The notes: generated from the letters alone by a model not told the origin. DNA of 64,000 nt from Molossus alvarezi (GCA_037176705.1 CM073885.1:167142290-167206289); one strand, 5' to 3'; counted from the first letter of the stretch, positions 28,844 to 47,010 are shown. Numbers and translations: made by a program.

Positions 28844-30415
28844 CTTTTTTATTAATTTATTTTTGTTACAGATGTTTCTCCTTTTTTCCCCATTGACACC
28901 CTCCTCCCCATCCCCCCACCCTGTCCCCTGCTTTGTTGTCCGTGTCCACTGGTTATGTGTACATGCATATAAGTTCTGTGTTTTATCTCTTTCCTGCCTC
29001 CACCATTCCCTCTTCTGAGGGTTGTCAGTCTGTACCCTACTTCCACGTCTCTGGGTCTACCCTATTCCTCAGACTGTTATGTTCGTTATATTTCACAAAT
29101 AAGTGAGATAATGTGATATTTGTCTTTCTCTGCTTGGCTTGTTTCGCTTAGAATAATACTTTCCAGGTCCCTCCATGTCATCTCAAAGGATAAAAGATCT
29201 TTCTTACAGCTGCATAGTACTCCATTGTGTATGTGTACCACAGCTTTTTTATCTATTTGTCTACTGATAGACACTTGGGCTGTTTCCAGATCTTAGCTAT
29301 TGTAAATAGTGCTGCTATGGACATGGGGGTACATATATTCTTTCTGATTGGTGTTTCAGGCTTCTTAGGGTATATTCCTAGAAGTGGGATCACTGGGTCA
29401 AATGGCAAGTCAATTTTAAATTGTTTGAGGTAACAACATAGTATTTTCCATAGTGGCTACACCAGTCTGCATTCCCACCAGCAGTGTACTAGAGTCCCCT
29501 TTTCTCCATACCCTCGCCAACACTTGTTGTTTGATGATTTGTTGATAGTGGCCATTCTGACATGTGTGAGTTTATACCTCATTGTTGTTTTAATTTGAAT
29601 CTCTTTGATGATAAGTGATGTTGAGTATTTTTTCATATGTCTCTTAGCCATTTATATGTCCTATTTGAAGAGGTGTCTATTTAGCTCCTCTGCCCATTTT
29701 TTAATTGGGTTCTTTGTCTTCCTTTTGTTGAGTTGTGTGAGTACTCTATATATTTTGGAAATTAACCCCTTATCTGATATATCATTGACAATGATGCTCT
29801 CCCATACAGTAGGTTGCCTTTCCATTTTGATGGTTGTTTCTTTTGCTGTGCAGAAGCTTTTTAGTTTGATATAGTCCCATGTGTCCATTTTTTCCTTTGT
29901 TTCTGTTGCCTTAGATGATGTGTCAGTGAAAATTCTGCTGTGTATGAATGTCCAAAATTTTGTTGCCTACATTTTCTTCTAGGATTCTTATGGATTCATG
30001 GGTCATATTTAACTCTTTTATCCATTTTGAGTTTATTCTTGTGTATGGTGTAAGTTGGTTGTGTAGTTTCATTTTTTTTGCATGTAGCTGTCCAATTTTC
30101 TCAACACCATTTATTAGAGAGACTGTCTTTACTCCAGTGTATGCTCTTAGCTCCTTTGTGAAATATTAATTGAGCATATTGTCTTGGGTCCATTTCTGGG
30201 TTCTCTGTTCTGTTCCACTGGTCTATATGCCTGTTGTTGTGCCAGTACCAGGCTGTTTTAATTAAAGTAGCTTTGTAGTGTAACCTGATATCCAGTATTG
30301 TGATCCCACCTACTTTGTCCTTCTTTTTTAAGATTGCTGTGGCTATTCGCGGTCTTTTTTGGTTCCATATGAATTTTTGATGTATTTGTTCTAGTTCCGT
30401 GAAATATATCAAAAT
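28844..30415 (-). mobile_element. 5'-truncated L1, 1.6 kb
   Basis: Poly-T, 3' UTR and the C-terminal third of ORF2 in antisense, ending abruptly near 'tagttccgtgaaatat'. About 90% like the full-length copy at 37034 by eye. ORF2 is broken into several short frames. Confidence 0.9.
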
Positions 30416-30994
30416 TCTTAAAGTGTTCTATGTAATAGCATAGAATGGATTGTTTATCCAGGAATTCCCATTGCTTTAGCTTGGAAATATTTCTGCCTCC
30501 CTTTGTCCTGTGCATTGGAAAGTGAGTCCCTGAGAATTGTGGTGGTAAGATCATTCCCACTCTCATCTAGATAAAATTGTCTAAATATATTTGAGCAATT
30601 GTTCAATGAGCTTTCTTTAAAAGAGAAACCTTTATCTAAATATAGATTGACATGTTGCAACTTGGGTTCTTCTCAAGTATTTTTAGTTTTTGGACACCAC
30701 ATCAATGTAATTATGATTTTACAGATTTACATTTTCAGTTGTGGTACTCAAAACTTAATTCAGAATCACTGTTATCAAAGAATTCTAAATAGTACATTGT
30801 ATTACTTATGGTCAAATTAATCATACATTAGTTTTATGCTGTGTCATAAAATAAAGACTATAAAAAGTCACCTGACCATAAAATTTTATAAGATATGTTC
30901 TCTCAATTATACAATGCTTGATTTTATAACATTTTAGCTTGCATTGTTAGCTTTATAATTTACTGAGTGGAATTATATAAAGGTATTTACAGAA
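30416..30994. other. Intron between two L1s
   Basis: Nothing recognised. Confidence 0.5.
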
Positions 30995-33640
30995 TCTCAA
31001 CTATCCAGTCCTGTATGTGAGGAGCTTGGAAGTTGCAACTCTGTCCTAGCAAGTAAAAAGCTGAACAGATTAAAAAATCAACAACTCTCCTGGGATCCAT
31101 CAGAAAGGCAAAGATACAGGACAACCTGTTTCCCCAAAGACTGGACAGACAGACAAGTGAACATGGGGAGTAACACCTTACAGAGCAGAGACTCGAGGGC
31201 AGAAACCGCTTTGGGAACAAACATCAGGGGTGGAAAACCTGAACTATCACTGATGAATTGCTGGAGGGTCAGTGTAGACAGTTCGAGAGGTTAAATCTCC
31301 AGGGGACCCACTTACAGGGATATCCCACAATACTGTAAAATTTACATCCACGAGTTCTATTAGGTTTTATATTAAATATTGGAGAAAATCTCCTCATGAT
31401 TCTGACAGCCCACTCTGTTTTTCCTAACAAGGCCTTTTCTCAAGAAGCTAGTAACAAAAGCCTAAACTGATGGGGTGTTATCAGAGCCTAACTGACCTGG
31501 TAGAAGGGAAACACCCAGTGCTGCCCCCCTCTAGCCATCCTGTTCTTGACGGGGAGAAAAAGTAAGAAACACTTATGATGTTCACAGTCCAGAGGCACAG
31601 GCCCATTAAAGACTGGGACATAATCATAAAACTGTGGAACATTTCCCCTCACCCCACATTATAAGGGCCTATTGACAGTAGTTCTTTTTACTCAGAACAT
31701 TATGTCTGGCTATTCAGAAAAAAGTTATAAGGTATACTGAAAGGCAGAAAAAAAACTACTTGAAGAGAAAGAGCAAACATCAGAATTGGACATGGAAGGG
31801 ATGTTGTTATTATCAGATGAGAAATTTAAAACAATATGATCAGAAGGAAGGAGGAAAGGGGATGGGCAGGAAGAGTTTAACCAAAGATCTTATATGCATG
31901 TATGCATAACCCATGGACACAGACAATAGCATGGTAGAGGGCCCAGGATACCGGCGGTGTGTGTGTAAGTGGTCAATGGGAGAAAAAGTGTGGGGGGGGG
32001 GCATCTGTAGTCCTTTCAACAATAAAGACACATTTTTCAAAAAGTATATCTTTAAAATAATAAAAAATAAAACAACTATGATTAGGCCTCTAATGTATAA
32101 AATAGATAGCATGCAGAAACAGATGAGCGATGTAGGTGGGGAGACTACCATCCTAAGGAAGAACCAAAGAGAAATGCTGTGATCAAAAGCACCGTAACAA
32201 AAGTGAAAAACACCTTTGATGGTCTTATTTGTAGCCTGGACACATCTAGAAAAGATATCTGAGCTAGACGATATAATAATAGAAATCTCCAAAACTGAAA
32301 AACAAAAAGACTGAGAAAAACACAACAGAACACAACACAATATTCAAGGATGTTAGGACAAATGGTGTAACATATGGATAATGGGAATATCAAAAGGGGA
32401 AGAGAAAAGGAACAGAAGAAATATTTGAAACAAAAATGACTGAGAATTTTTGCAAATTCATGTCAGGCTCAAAACCACAGATTGAGGAAGCTCAGAGTCA
32501 TGCCTTTTCCTACCCTCTTCCCCCAAAATTCACCTGGGCACATCATTTTCAAAGTAAAGAAAAATCAAAGGTAAAGTGAAATACTGAAAAAAGTCATTGG
32601 AAAAAAGCATCTTAGAGGAACAGAAGTAAGAATTACATCAAACCTCTTCTCAGACACCAGGAAAGCAAAAGGAGAGTGAAATGAAGTATTTAAAGGGCTA
32701 AAAACACCTATCAACCTAGAATTCATACCCTGAAAAATATCCTTCAAAAGTGAAGGAGAAATAAAAACTTTGTCAAACAAAAAGAGGAAATATTTTGCCC
32801 CTAGAACTACCTTGCGAGAAATGTTAAAAGAAGATTTTAGAAGGAAAATGATACAGATCAGAAAATGATATATATCAGACCTACATAAAAGAAGGTGAGG
32901 CATGAAGAAGGAATAGTGAAGATAAAATAAAAACTTTAATTTTTCTTATTCTTAATTGATATAATAGATAATAGTGTTGTAAGTAAAATAATAATGGTGT
33001 ATTCAATTATGTATTCTTATATATATTATATATATACATATATGTTCATGTATGCTCATGTACAAGTGAAATGAATGTTACAAGGGACAGAAGGGAGGAA
33101 TTAAGATGATATGATTATTATAAAGTACACTACTCATAAAGAGATACAGTGTTTTTGATTTTTTTTAGAACAAATTGGATATTTGTAAAGGCATAATGTA
33201 AAACTCTGGGGCAACAAGTAAAAAAGGTTAAAATAAAAATATAACCAATACACTAAGAAAGGAGGGAAAATGCAATCATATAAAATATTCAATTAAAACC
33301 ACAAAAGGCAGAAAAACTATAGAAGACAAAAATCGGAACAAAGAATGAGGGCAACAAATAGACATCGTAACAGACATGGTAGACATTAAACCAGCGCTCT
33401 TAGTGATCACTTTGAATATCAGTGGTCTAAATGCATCAGTTGAAAAACAGAAATTTTTAGAGTGGATCAAAAAACAAGACCCAACTATGTGTTGTCTACA
33501 AGAAATCCATTCTATATATAGAAGCATGTATAGATTAAAAGTAACAATATGGAGGAATATATGCCATGCTTACAATAAACAAAAGAAAGCAGGTGCAGCT
33601 ATAATAATTACAGAAATCACCGTGGGTAGCAAACATTCTG
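30995..33640 (+). mobile_element. Old L1: 5' UTR, ORF1 and start of ORF2
   Basis: Sense orientation. 31000-31350 resembles the L1M-type 5' UTR ('gagcttggaagttgcaactc'); 31800-32900 covers ORF1 remnants; 33376-33640 is the start of ORF2, where the endonuclease N-terminus (VITLNISGLNASVEKQKF, then CCLQEIHS) is still readable. The element stops inside the endonuclease domain, so its 3' two-thirds are absent. A younger L1 tail is nested at 31841-32069. Confidence 0.8.
31841..32069 (+). mobile_element. L1 3' UTR nested in the older L1
   Basis: 'aaccaaagatcttatatgcatgtatgcata' type 3' UTR, a G run near 31993, and an A-rich tail. The host sequence TAAAACAATATGAT / TAAAACAACTATGAT is repeated on either side, marking the target-site duplication. 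Confidence 0.85.
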
Positions 33641-33690
33641 TTTGAATGTTGTTGTCAGAATAATACCGTCAAGTTCTGTATATTACATGA

Positions 33691-35889
<2,199 letters not shown>

Positions 35890-35900
35890 AAAGTGCTTTA

Positions 35901-36205
35901 GCCCTGGCCGATTTGGCTCAGCGGTTAGAGCATCGGCCTGCAGTCGAGAGAGACTTGGATTCAGTTCCCACTAAGGGCATGTACCTCCGTTGCAGTTTGT
36001 CCCCGGCCCTGGTTGGTCGTGCGGGTGGCAGCCACTCGATGTGTCCCTTTCACATTGATGTTTTTCTCTCTCTCTCTCTCTCTCCCTCCCACTCTACCTG
36101 GACAAAAAATGGAAAAATGTCCTCAGGTGAGGATAAAATGAAAGGAAGGAAGGAAGGAAGGAAGGAAGGAAGGAAGGAAGGAAGGAAGGAAGGAAGGAAG
36201 GAAGA
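35901..36205 (+). mobile_element. VES SINE with AAGG-repeat tail
   Basis: Sense copy, head GCCCTGGCCGATTTGGCTCA, CTCTCTCT body, then 'gtcctcaggtgaggataaaatg' and a pure (AAGG)n tract of about 65 bases at 36138-36203 in place of the usual A-rich tail. Flanks AAGTGCTTTA and AAGGTGCGTTA form an imperfect target-site duplication. Confidence 0.93.
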
Positions 36206-36216
36206 AAGGTGCGTTA

Positions 36217-37023
36217 GATAAGCAGAATGACCTCACAAGTTTTTATGAAAATCTTCTCTGTCACTTGACTTTGTGGAATACCTTCAGGCAGAAAAAATCA
36301 AATTGGAGGTTATTCTTCCTTTTGAGAAATGAGTGGTGGGAGGGATGCAAACAGAGACTGATGAGGGAAAGGATCAAACCTCTGAGTAACTAAAATTTCC
36401 AGTGAAAATGCTCCTTTAGAATTGAAAGCCTGGCTGACTTTTATTCACTCATGTTGCCCTGTGATAGGTTCTGTTGTCATCAGGTATTCTCTGTAGAAAT
36501 GGAGGTGTTGCCCTGTTTGTTGGCATGGTAACCTGATGACATCACTCAGAAAATAGTTTCAAAGAAGATAGAGAAGGATTTGCTGAATGTAAAACACATG
36601 GCTCATGTTTCTTGTACAAATGAGAAGAAAAAACAGACCGCATGTATGACCAGAAGGGATGCAGATGGACATGTGCTGAGACCATTGGATCGTTTCCTCT
36701 CATACATGTTGATGCTGGTCCCCCCACCTTTTTTTGTCACTCTAATGAGTTATGCCACCCCGGTTTCACCAATCCTCCTTGGAAAAGGCACAGTGTTCAT
36801 AGAGCTCATGTTTTTCAACATTAATTGGTTAACAAATAGAAGACATGTGTTTGGATCATAGAATAATGCCTGAAAGTTTCATCAGCTGGGAAATTTGAAC
36901 TGAGTCATTGACATGGCTTACCTAGTCTTGATGCTTTGAAGTATGCATTGCATGTACTGTTTAATCACATTATTTACCCTTTAAACACATCCGTTCCTCT
37001 TTCTCTAGAGTATGCTATCCATG
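36217..37023. other. Intron before the full-length L1
   Basis: No exon or repeat recognised. 36540-36860 has overlapping short frames without signature. Confidence 0.5.
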
Positions 37024-37276
37024 AATCCTAGTGGGTTTTTTTTTTATTAATTAATTTTTGTTACAGATGTTTCTCCTTTTTCCCCCACTGATTCCCCCTT
37101 CCCTCTCCCTCCCTGCCCTTTCCCCATTTTGTGGTCCATGTCCACTGTTCATGCATACATGCATATAAGTTCTGTGGTTTATCTCTTCCCCACCACCCCT
37201 CTATTTAGGGGATTGTCAGTCTGTACCCCACTTCCACGTCTCTGGGACTACCCCCTTCCTCAGACTGTTATGTTCA

Positions 37277-40200
37277 TTATATTCCACAAATAAGTGAGAT
37301 CATATGCAACTTGTCTTTCTCTGTTTGGCTTGTTTCACTTAAAATGACACTTTCCAGGTACCTCCATGTAGTCTCAAAGGATAAGAGGTCTTTCTTTCTT
37401 ACAGCTGCGTAGTACTCCATTGTGTATATGTATCACAGCTTGCTTATCCATTCGTCTACTGATGGACACTTGGGCTGTTTCCAGATCTTAGCTATTGTAA
37501 ATAGTGCTGCTACAAACATGGGGGTACATATATTCTTTCTGATTGGTGTTTTAGGCTTCTTAGGGTATATTCCTAGAAGTGGGATCACTGTGTCAAATGG
37601 AAGTTCAATTATTAATTTTTTCAGGTAACAACATATTGTTTTCCATAGTGGCTGCACCAGTCTGCATTCCCACCAGCAGTGTACTAGAGTCCCCTTTTCT
37701 CCACACCCTCGACAACACTTGTTGTTTGATGATTTGTTGATGGCGGCCACTCTGACAGGTGTGAGGTGATACCTCATTGTTGTTTTAATTTGCATCTCTC
37801 TGATGATTAGTGATGATGAGCATTTCTTCATATGTTTCTTAGCCATTTGTATGTCCTGTTTGAAGAGGTGTCTATTTAGTTCCTCTGCCCATTTTTTAAT
37901 TGGATTCTTTGTCTTCCTTTTGTGGAGTTGTATGAGCGCTATGTATGTATTAGAAATTAACCCCTTATCTGATATATCATTGGCAATTATGCTCTCCCAT
38001 ACAGTGGGCAGCCTTTCCGTTTTGATGATTGTATCTTTCGCTGTGCAGAAGCTTTTGAGTTTGATGTAGTCACATGTGTTCATTTTCTCCTTTGTTTCTA
38101 TTGCCTTAGGTGATGGGTCAGTAAAAATTCTGCTGCGCATGATGCCTGAAATTTTGTTGCCTACAGTCTCTTCTAGGATTTTTATGGATTCATGAGTTAC
38201 ATTTAAGTCTTTTATCCATTTTGAGTTTTTTCTCGTGTAGGTTGTAAGTTGATGGTCTAGTTTCATTTTTCTGCAAGTAGCTGTCCAATTTTCCCAGCAC
38301 CATTTATTGAAGAGGCTGTCCTTACTCCACTGTATGCTCTTGCCACCTTTGTCAAATATTAATTGAGCATATTGCCTTGGGTCCATTTCTGGGTTCTCTG
38401 TTCTGTTCCACTGGTCTATATGCCTGTTCTTGTGCCAGTACCAGGCTGTTTTGATTACAGTGGCTTTGTAGTAAAACCTGAAATCTGGTATTGTGATCCC
38501 TTCAACTTTGTTCTTCCTTTTCAAGATTGCTGTGGCTATTCGAGGCCTTTTTGGTTCCATATGAACTTTTGAAATAATGTTCTAATTCTGTGAAGTATGC
38601 CATTGGTATTTGGATGGGGATTGCGTTGAATCTATAGATTGCTTTGGGTAATATGGACATTTTAATGATGTTAATTCTCCCAATCCATGAACAGGGTATG
38701 GGATTCCACTTTTTTATATCTTCCTCTATTTCTTTTTTCAATGACCTGTAGTTTTCTGCAAATAGGTCCTTTATTTCTTTGGTCAAGTTTATTCCTAGGT
38801 ATCTTAATTTTTTTGCTGCAATGGTAAATGGTACTTTTTCCTTAGTTTCTCTTTCTGTGAGTTCATCATTGGTGTATAAGAATGCCATTGATTTCTTGAC
38901 ATTAATTTTGTATCCTGCTACTTTGCCAAATTCATTTATTAAGTCTAGTAAACTTTTGATGGAGTCTTTGGGGCTTTCTATGTATAGTATTGTGTCATCT
39001 GCAAATGATGACAATTTCACTTCCTCCTTTCCAATTTGGATCCCTTTTATTTTTTCTTCCTGTCTGATTGCTGTGGCTAAGACTTCCAGTACTATGTTAA
39101 ATAAGAGTGGCAAAAGTGGGAATCCTTGCCTTGTTCCTGTTCTTAAGGGAAATGCTTTTAGTTTTTGCCCATTGAGAATGATGTTGGCTTTAGGTCTTTC
39201 ATATATGGCCTTTATTATTTCTAGATATGATCCCTCTATTCCCACAGTGCTGAGCATTTTTATCAGAAATGGATGCTGGATTTTGTCGCAGGCTTTTTCA
39301 GCCTCTATTGATATTATCATGTGGTTTTTATTCTTCATTTTATTTATGTGGTGTATCACATTTATGGATTTGTGAATATTGTACCAGCCTTGCTTCCCTG
39401 GGATGAATCCCAATTGATCATGGTGGATAAGTTTTTTGATGTATTGCTGGATCCAATTTGCTAGTATTTTGTTCAGGATTTTGGAATCTATGTTCATCAG
39501 GGATATTGGCCTGTAGTTTTCTTTCTTTGTAGTGTCTTTTTCTGGTTTTGGAATTAGAATTATGTTGGCTTCATAAAATGAGTTTGGAAGTCTTCCTTCT
39601 TCTTGAATTTTTTGAAATAGTTTGAGGAGAATGGGTATTAGTTCTTCTTTGAATGTTCGGTAAAACTCCCATGTGAAGCCATCCGGGCCTGGGCTTTTGT
39701 TTGCTGGGAGAGTCTTGATTACATCTTCAATTTCTTCTGTTGTTATTGGTCTGTTCAAGTTTTCTATCTCTTCTTGATCTAGTTTTGGGAGACTATATGT
39801 TCCTAGAAATTTGTCCATTTCGCTTAGATTGTCGAATTTGTAGCCATATAATTGTTCATTGTAGTTGTTAACGATCTTTTGTATTTCTGTGGTGTCAGTT
39901 GTTATCTCTCCTCTTTCATTTCTGATTCTGTGTATTTGGGTTCTCTCTCTTTGTTTCTTGGTGAGTCTAGCTAAGGGTCCATCAATCTTGTTTATGTTTT
40001 CGAAAAACCAGCTCTTTGATTTACTGATCCTTTGAATTGTTTTTTTGGTCTCAATGCCATTCATTTCTCCTCTGATCTTTACTATTTCCTTCCTTCCACT
40101 TGCTCTGGGGTTTTCTTTTTGTTTGCTCTCTATTTATTTAAGTTGTGAGGTTAGATAGTCTATTAGAGATTTTTCTTCTTTTTTGAGGTAGGCCTGTAGT

Positions 40201-41097
40201 GCTCTGAACTTCCCTCTCAGAACTGCTTTCGCTGCATCCCATAGATTTTGTGTTGCTGTGTGTTCATTTTCATTGGTTTCCAGGAAGTTTCTGATTTCCT
40301 CATTGATCTCTGTGACCCATTCATTGTTTAATAACATGCTATTTAGCTTCCATGTGTTCAAATGTCTTTCTATGTTCTTCTTGTAATTGATTTCTAGTTT
40401 CATGCCATTGTGATCTGAGAAGATGCTTGATATAATTTCTGTCTTCTTGAACTTGTAGGGAGTTAGTTTGTGTGCTAACATGTGGTCTATCTTTGAGAAT
40501 GTCCCAGGTGTACTTGAGAAGAATGTGAATTCTGTAGTTTTGGGGTATAGTTCTCTGTAGATATCTATTAAATCCATTTGGTCTAGTGCTTCATTTAGAG
40601 TCTCTGTTTCCTTGCAAATTTTTTGTCTATAGGATCTAGCCAGTGATGTCAGCGGGGTGTTGAAGTCCCCTGCTATGATTGTATTGCTATCGATTTCTCC
40701 TTTGAAGTCCTCCAAAAGTTTTTTTAACATATTTTGGTGCTCCTATATTGGGTGCATATATGTTTATCAAGGTTATATCTTCCTGTTGGATAGATCCTTT
40801 CAATATTATGTAGTGGCCTTCTTTGTCTCTAATTATGGCCTTCATTGTGAAATCTATTTTATCAGATATGAGTATTGCTACCCCAGCTTTTTTTTCTTTT
40901 TCTTTTGCTTGGAAGATTTTTTTCCATCCCTTCACTTTCAATCTATGTGAGTCTTTTGTTGTGAGATGGGTCTCTTGTAAACAACATATAGATGAGTTAT
41001 GCTTTCTTATCCAATCAGCTACTCTGTGTCTTTTTATGGGAGCATTCAGTCCATTTACATTTAAGGTGATTATTGATATGTACTTATCTATTGCCAA
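37277..41097 (-). pseudogene. L1 ORF2 (endonuclease and reverse transcriptase), broken
   Basis: About 1,273 codons in outline, the normal ORF2 length. Endonuclease motifs are readable at the start (ITLNVNGLNAPIKRH, CCLQETHL) and after the first break (AGDFNTPL, then [10 protein letters not shown]). The reverse transcriptase domain spans about 39800-38900 with [11 protein letters not shown] and the catalytic [10 protein letters not shown] box near 39010 (minus strand); the C-terminal cysteine region ([12 protein letters not shown]) is in the last part. Lesions seen: an extra A in a homopolymer near 40714-40720 (frameshift), an in-frame TAA at 40134-40136, a net frameshift near 38545-38580, and TGG to TGA at 37433-37435 near the C-terminus. 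Four hits and good overall identity suggest a fairly young but dead copy. Confidence 0.92.
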
Positions 41098-41142
41098 TTT
41101 TGTTTAGTGTGGTTATATTTTTCTTCCTATTTCTTCTACTAA

Positions 41143-42079
41143 TTACAGCAGTTCTTTTAATATTTCTTGTAGTGCTGGTTTGGTGCTAATGTATTCCCTT
41201 AGCCTTTTTTTGTCTGGGAAGCTCTTTATTTGACCTTCTATTTTGAATGATAGCCTTGCTGGGTAGAGTAGTCTTGGATTCAGATCCTTGTTTTTCTTGA
41301 CCTTGATTACTTCCTGCCATTCCCTTCTGGCCTGTAGTGTTTCTTGTGAAAAGTCAGCTGAGAGCCTTATGGGGTTTCCTTTGTAGGTAACCTGTTGCTT
41401 ATCTCTTGCTGCTTTTAGGATTCTCTCTTTGTCTTTAATTTTTGGCAGTTTGATTACTATGTGTCTTGGTGTGGGCCTGTTTGGGTTCTTCTTACTTGGG
41501 GCTCTCTGTGCTTCTTGAACTTGAATGCCTCCTTCCTTCACCAAATTAGGGAAGTTTTCTGTCACTATTTCTCTGAATATATTCTCTATCCCTTGCTTAT
41601 TTTCTTCTTCTTCAGGGACTCCTATGATGCGAATATTATTCCGTTTCCAGTTGTCCCACAGTTCTCTTAAGCTGTCTTCCTGTTTTTTAATCCTTTTTTT
41701 TTTGATTTTCTGATTGGTTGATTTTTTCTACCCTGTCTTCTAATTCACTGATCCGGTGATCAGCTTCCCCTACTCTGCTTTTTAGACCTTCCAATGTGTT
41801 TTTCATTTCTGATATGTCATTCTTCATTTCTTCCTGTTGGTTTTTAATTTCCAACTGGTTGATTTTCAGCATTTCTATGTCTTTACTCATGGTGCTCATA
41901 TCCTTACAAATGCTGTTGAGCTTCCTCAACATCATGGCTCTAAATTCTAGTTCTATTAACTTGCTTAACTGCACCTCATTTATCTCATCTTCCGTAGAGG
42001 TCTCATGTTCTTTCATTTGGCTTTTGTTTCCGTTTTTCACCATTTTGGCTATCACAGTGGGCTTTGGAGTCTGCCACAT
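41143..42079 (-). pseudogene. L1 ORF1 (RNA-binding chaperone), frameshifted
   Basis: About 312 codons long in outline. The first part (42079-41687) has the N-terminal region and a heptad-rich coiled coil (NQLEIKNQQEEMKNDISEMK, then GLKSRVGEADHRISELEDRV). The second part (41565-41143, other frame) has the RNA-recognition and C-terminal domains (RHIVIKLPKIKDKERIL, then YPARLSFKIEG). The frame is lost in the A/T homopolymer at about 41691-41703. ORF1 proteins trimerise through the coiled coil and coat L1 RNA; this copy cannot make the intact protein. Confidence 0.9.
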
Positions 42080-43208
42080 TTTCCCTGTGGGTGGTGGTGT
42101 TCTGCTGTTTGTGGTTCCCTCTCCTGGGTTTGGATTAGCCAGGGAGGACCCACTTTCAACACCACCTTCAAGTCTTAGCTTTTCTGGTCAGTGTTGATAG
42201 CCCAGGGAATGGTAGTTATCCTCTAGCTTTTTTTTTTTTTTTTTTTTGCCTGGAGTCTATTAGTAGAGGTTACCTGAAGACCTTTGGTTTCTGAGTTGCC
42301 TGAAAAACTCCCTCAGGTGCTCAGTGTAAGAGGATTTCCTGAGGTTGGGGCAGCTGCTGGTTGTTAATAGGCCTCAATTAGCATTTCAATGGCCACCAGG
42401 TGGGATTGACTCTCTGAGGGAGGGGCCTCCACCTCGCCTCTCCCCAGGGCCCTGGGAAGGAGTAAAATGACCACAATCCTGTGTGGCTGCACTCAGCGAA
42501 AGCTCTTAGCACCCTCCAAAACCCGAGTGCCCCCACACAGTTCCGGTCCAGTCTGCCTTCCCTCTGCTAAAGCCCAAGGTGAGTGGCTTCTGCCAATTTA
42601 GCTTCTGTCTAGACTCTGCATCGTGGAGCCGCCTGGGACAAGAGTGCTGCTTCCAGCAAAGGGCGGCCACGGCTGTGACACCAGCAGAGGGTTTTGCACT
42701 CAGCAGAAGCCCCAGGTCTGAGCTGCGGTGGCGGGACACTGCCGGGGTGGCAGCACCTTCCAGTAGAGTCCCCTGGTCCCCGCAAGTCTGTGCGGCACCA
42801 GCCGAGGGCTTAGCACGCAGAGTTCGCAAGAGTCAGCCTGGGTAGCAGCGTCCCGCCGAGTCCCTTGGTCGCGGCCAGTCCGTGCCCGCCCCTGCGGCAC
42901 CAGCCGAGGGCTTAGCAGGCAGCAGAGTTCGCAGAACTCAGGCGGGGTCGCAGCCGAGGCAGCAGCAACTTCCAGCCGAGCCCCCTGGTCCCCGCCCAGG
43001 CCGCTGTGGACCGTGGGCTCCCGGCCCCTCTCGCGTCCTCGCAAGCCTACCAGGATTGAGTCCATGTCCCTGGTTATGTGGTCCTCCAAGGTGTCTTTTG
43101 GTTGCCCCTTCCTGAAGATTTGTCTTTATTTTCGTTGTGAATCCAGTTTGGTCCTGGGAGATGGTCTGTGTAGCTCCATTCACTCCGCCGCCATTTTTCC
43201 TTCCTCCC
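42080..43208 (-). promoter_or_regulatory. L1 5' UTR with tandem ~100-bp monomers
   Basis: GC-rich with many CpGs, unlike everything around it. Three related units begin near 42675, 42792 and 42894 (plus coordinates), each starting CACCAGC(C/A)GAGGG and containing a GAGT/CCCC(C/T)TGGTC-type end; the last ends near 42995. A T19-type run lies at 42231-42247. Repeated promoter monomers are known in rodent L1s; their role here is inferred. The open frames seen on both strands of this block are not genes. Confidence 0.75.
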
Positions 43209-43218
43209 AATCCTAGTG

Positions 43219-46854
<3,636 letters not shown>

Positions 46855-46939
46855 ATCTATCTGTCTGTCTATCTATATCAATCATCTTTCATCTATCTAT
46901 CTATCATCTATCTATTTATTATCTATCTATCTATCTATC

Positions 46940-46992
<53 letters not shown>

Positions 46993-47010
46993 CCTATCTA
47001 ATCTATTTAT
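46855..47010. repeat. TATC tetranucleotide microsatellite
   Basis: (TATC/CTAT)n with short interruptions, the longest pure run at about 46940-46990. Likely polymorphic. Confidence 0.97.

Larger units (their letters stand above)
37034..43208 (-). mobile_element. Full-length LINE-1, antisense to MALRD1
   Basis: 6,175 bases bounded by AATCCTAGTG at 37024-37033 and 43209-43218. On the minus strand: 5' end 'ggcggcggagtgaatgg', GC-rich 5' UTR (about 42080-43208), ORF1 (41143-42079), a 45-base spacer, ORF2 (37277-41097), 3' UTR and poly-A tail. Complete in length, but both frames carry disabling changes, so it cannot now mobilise itself. It lies in the intron between the two MAM exons of MALRD1. 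Confidence 0.95.

Noticed and set aside
33376..33645. 89-codon plus-strand frame beginning MVDIKPALLVITLNISGLNA
   Set aside because: It is the endonuclease start of an old L1 ORF2, not a host gene.
38779..39375. 198-codon plus-strand frame opposite L1 ORF2
   Set aside because: Complement of the reverse-transcriptase region; a shadow frame with no independent signature.
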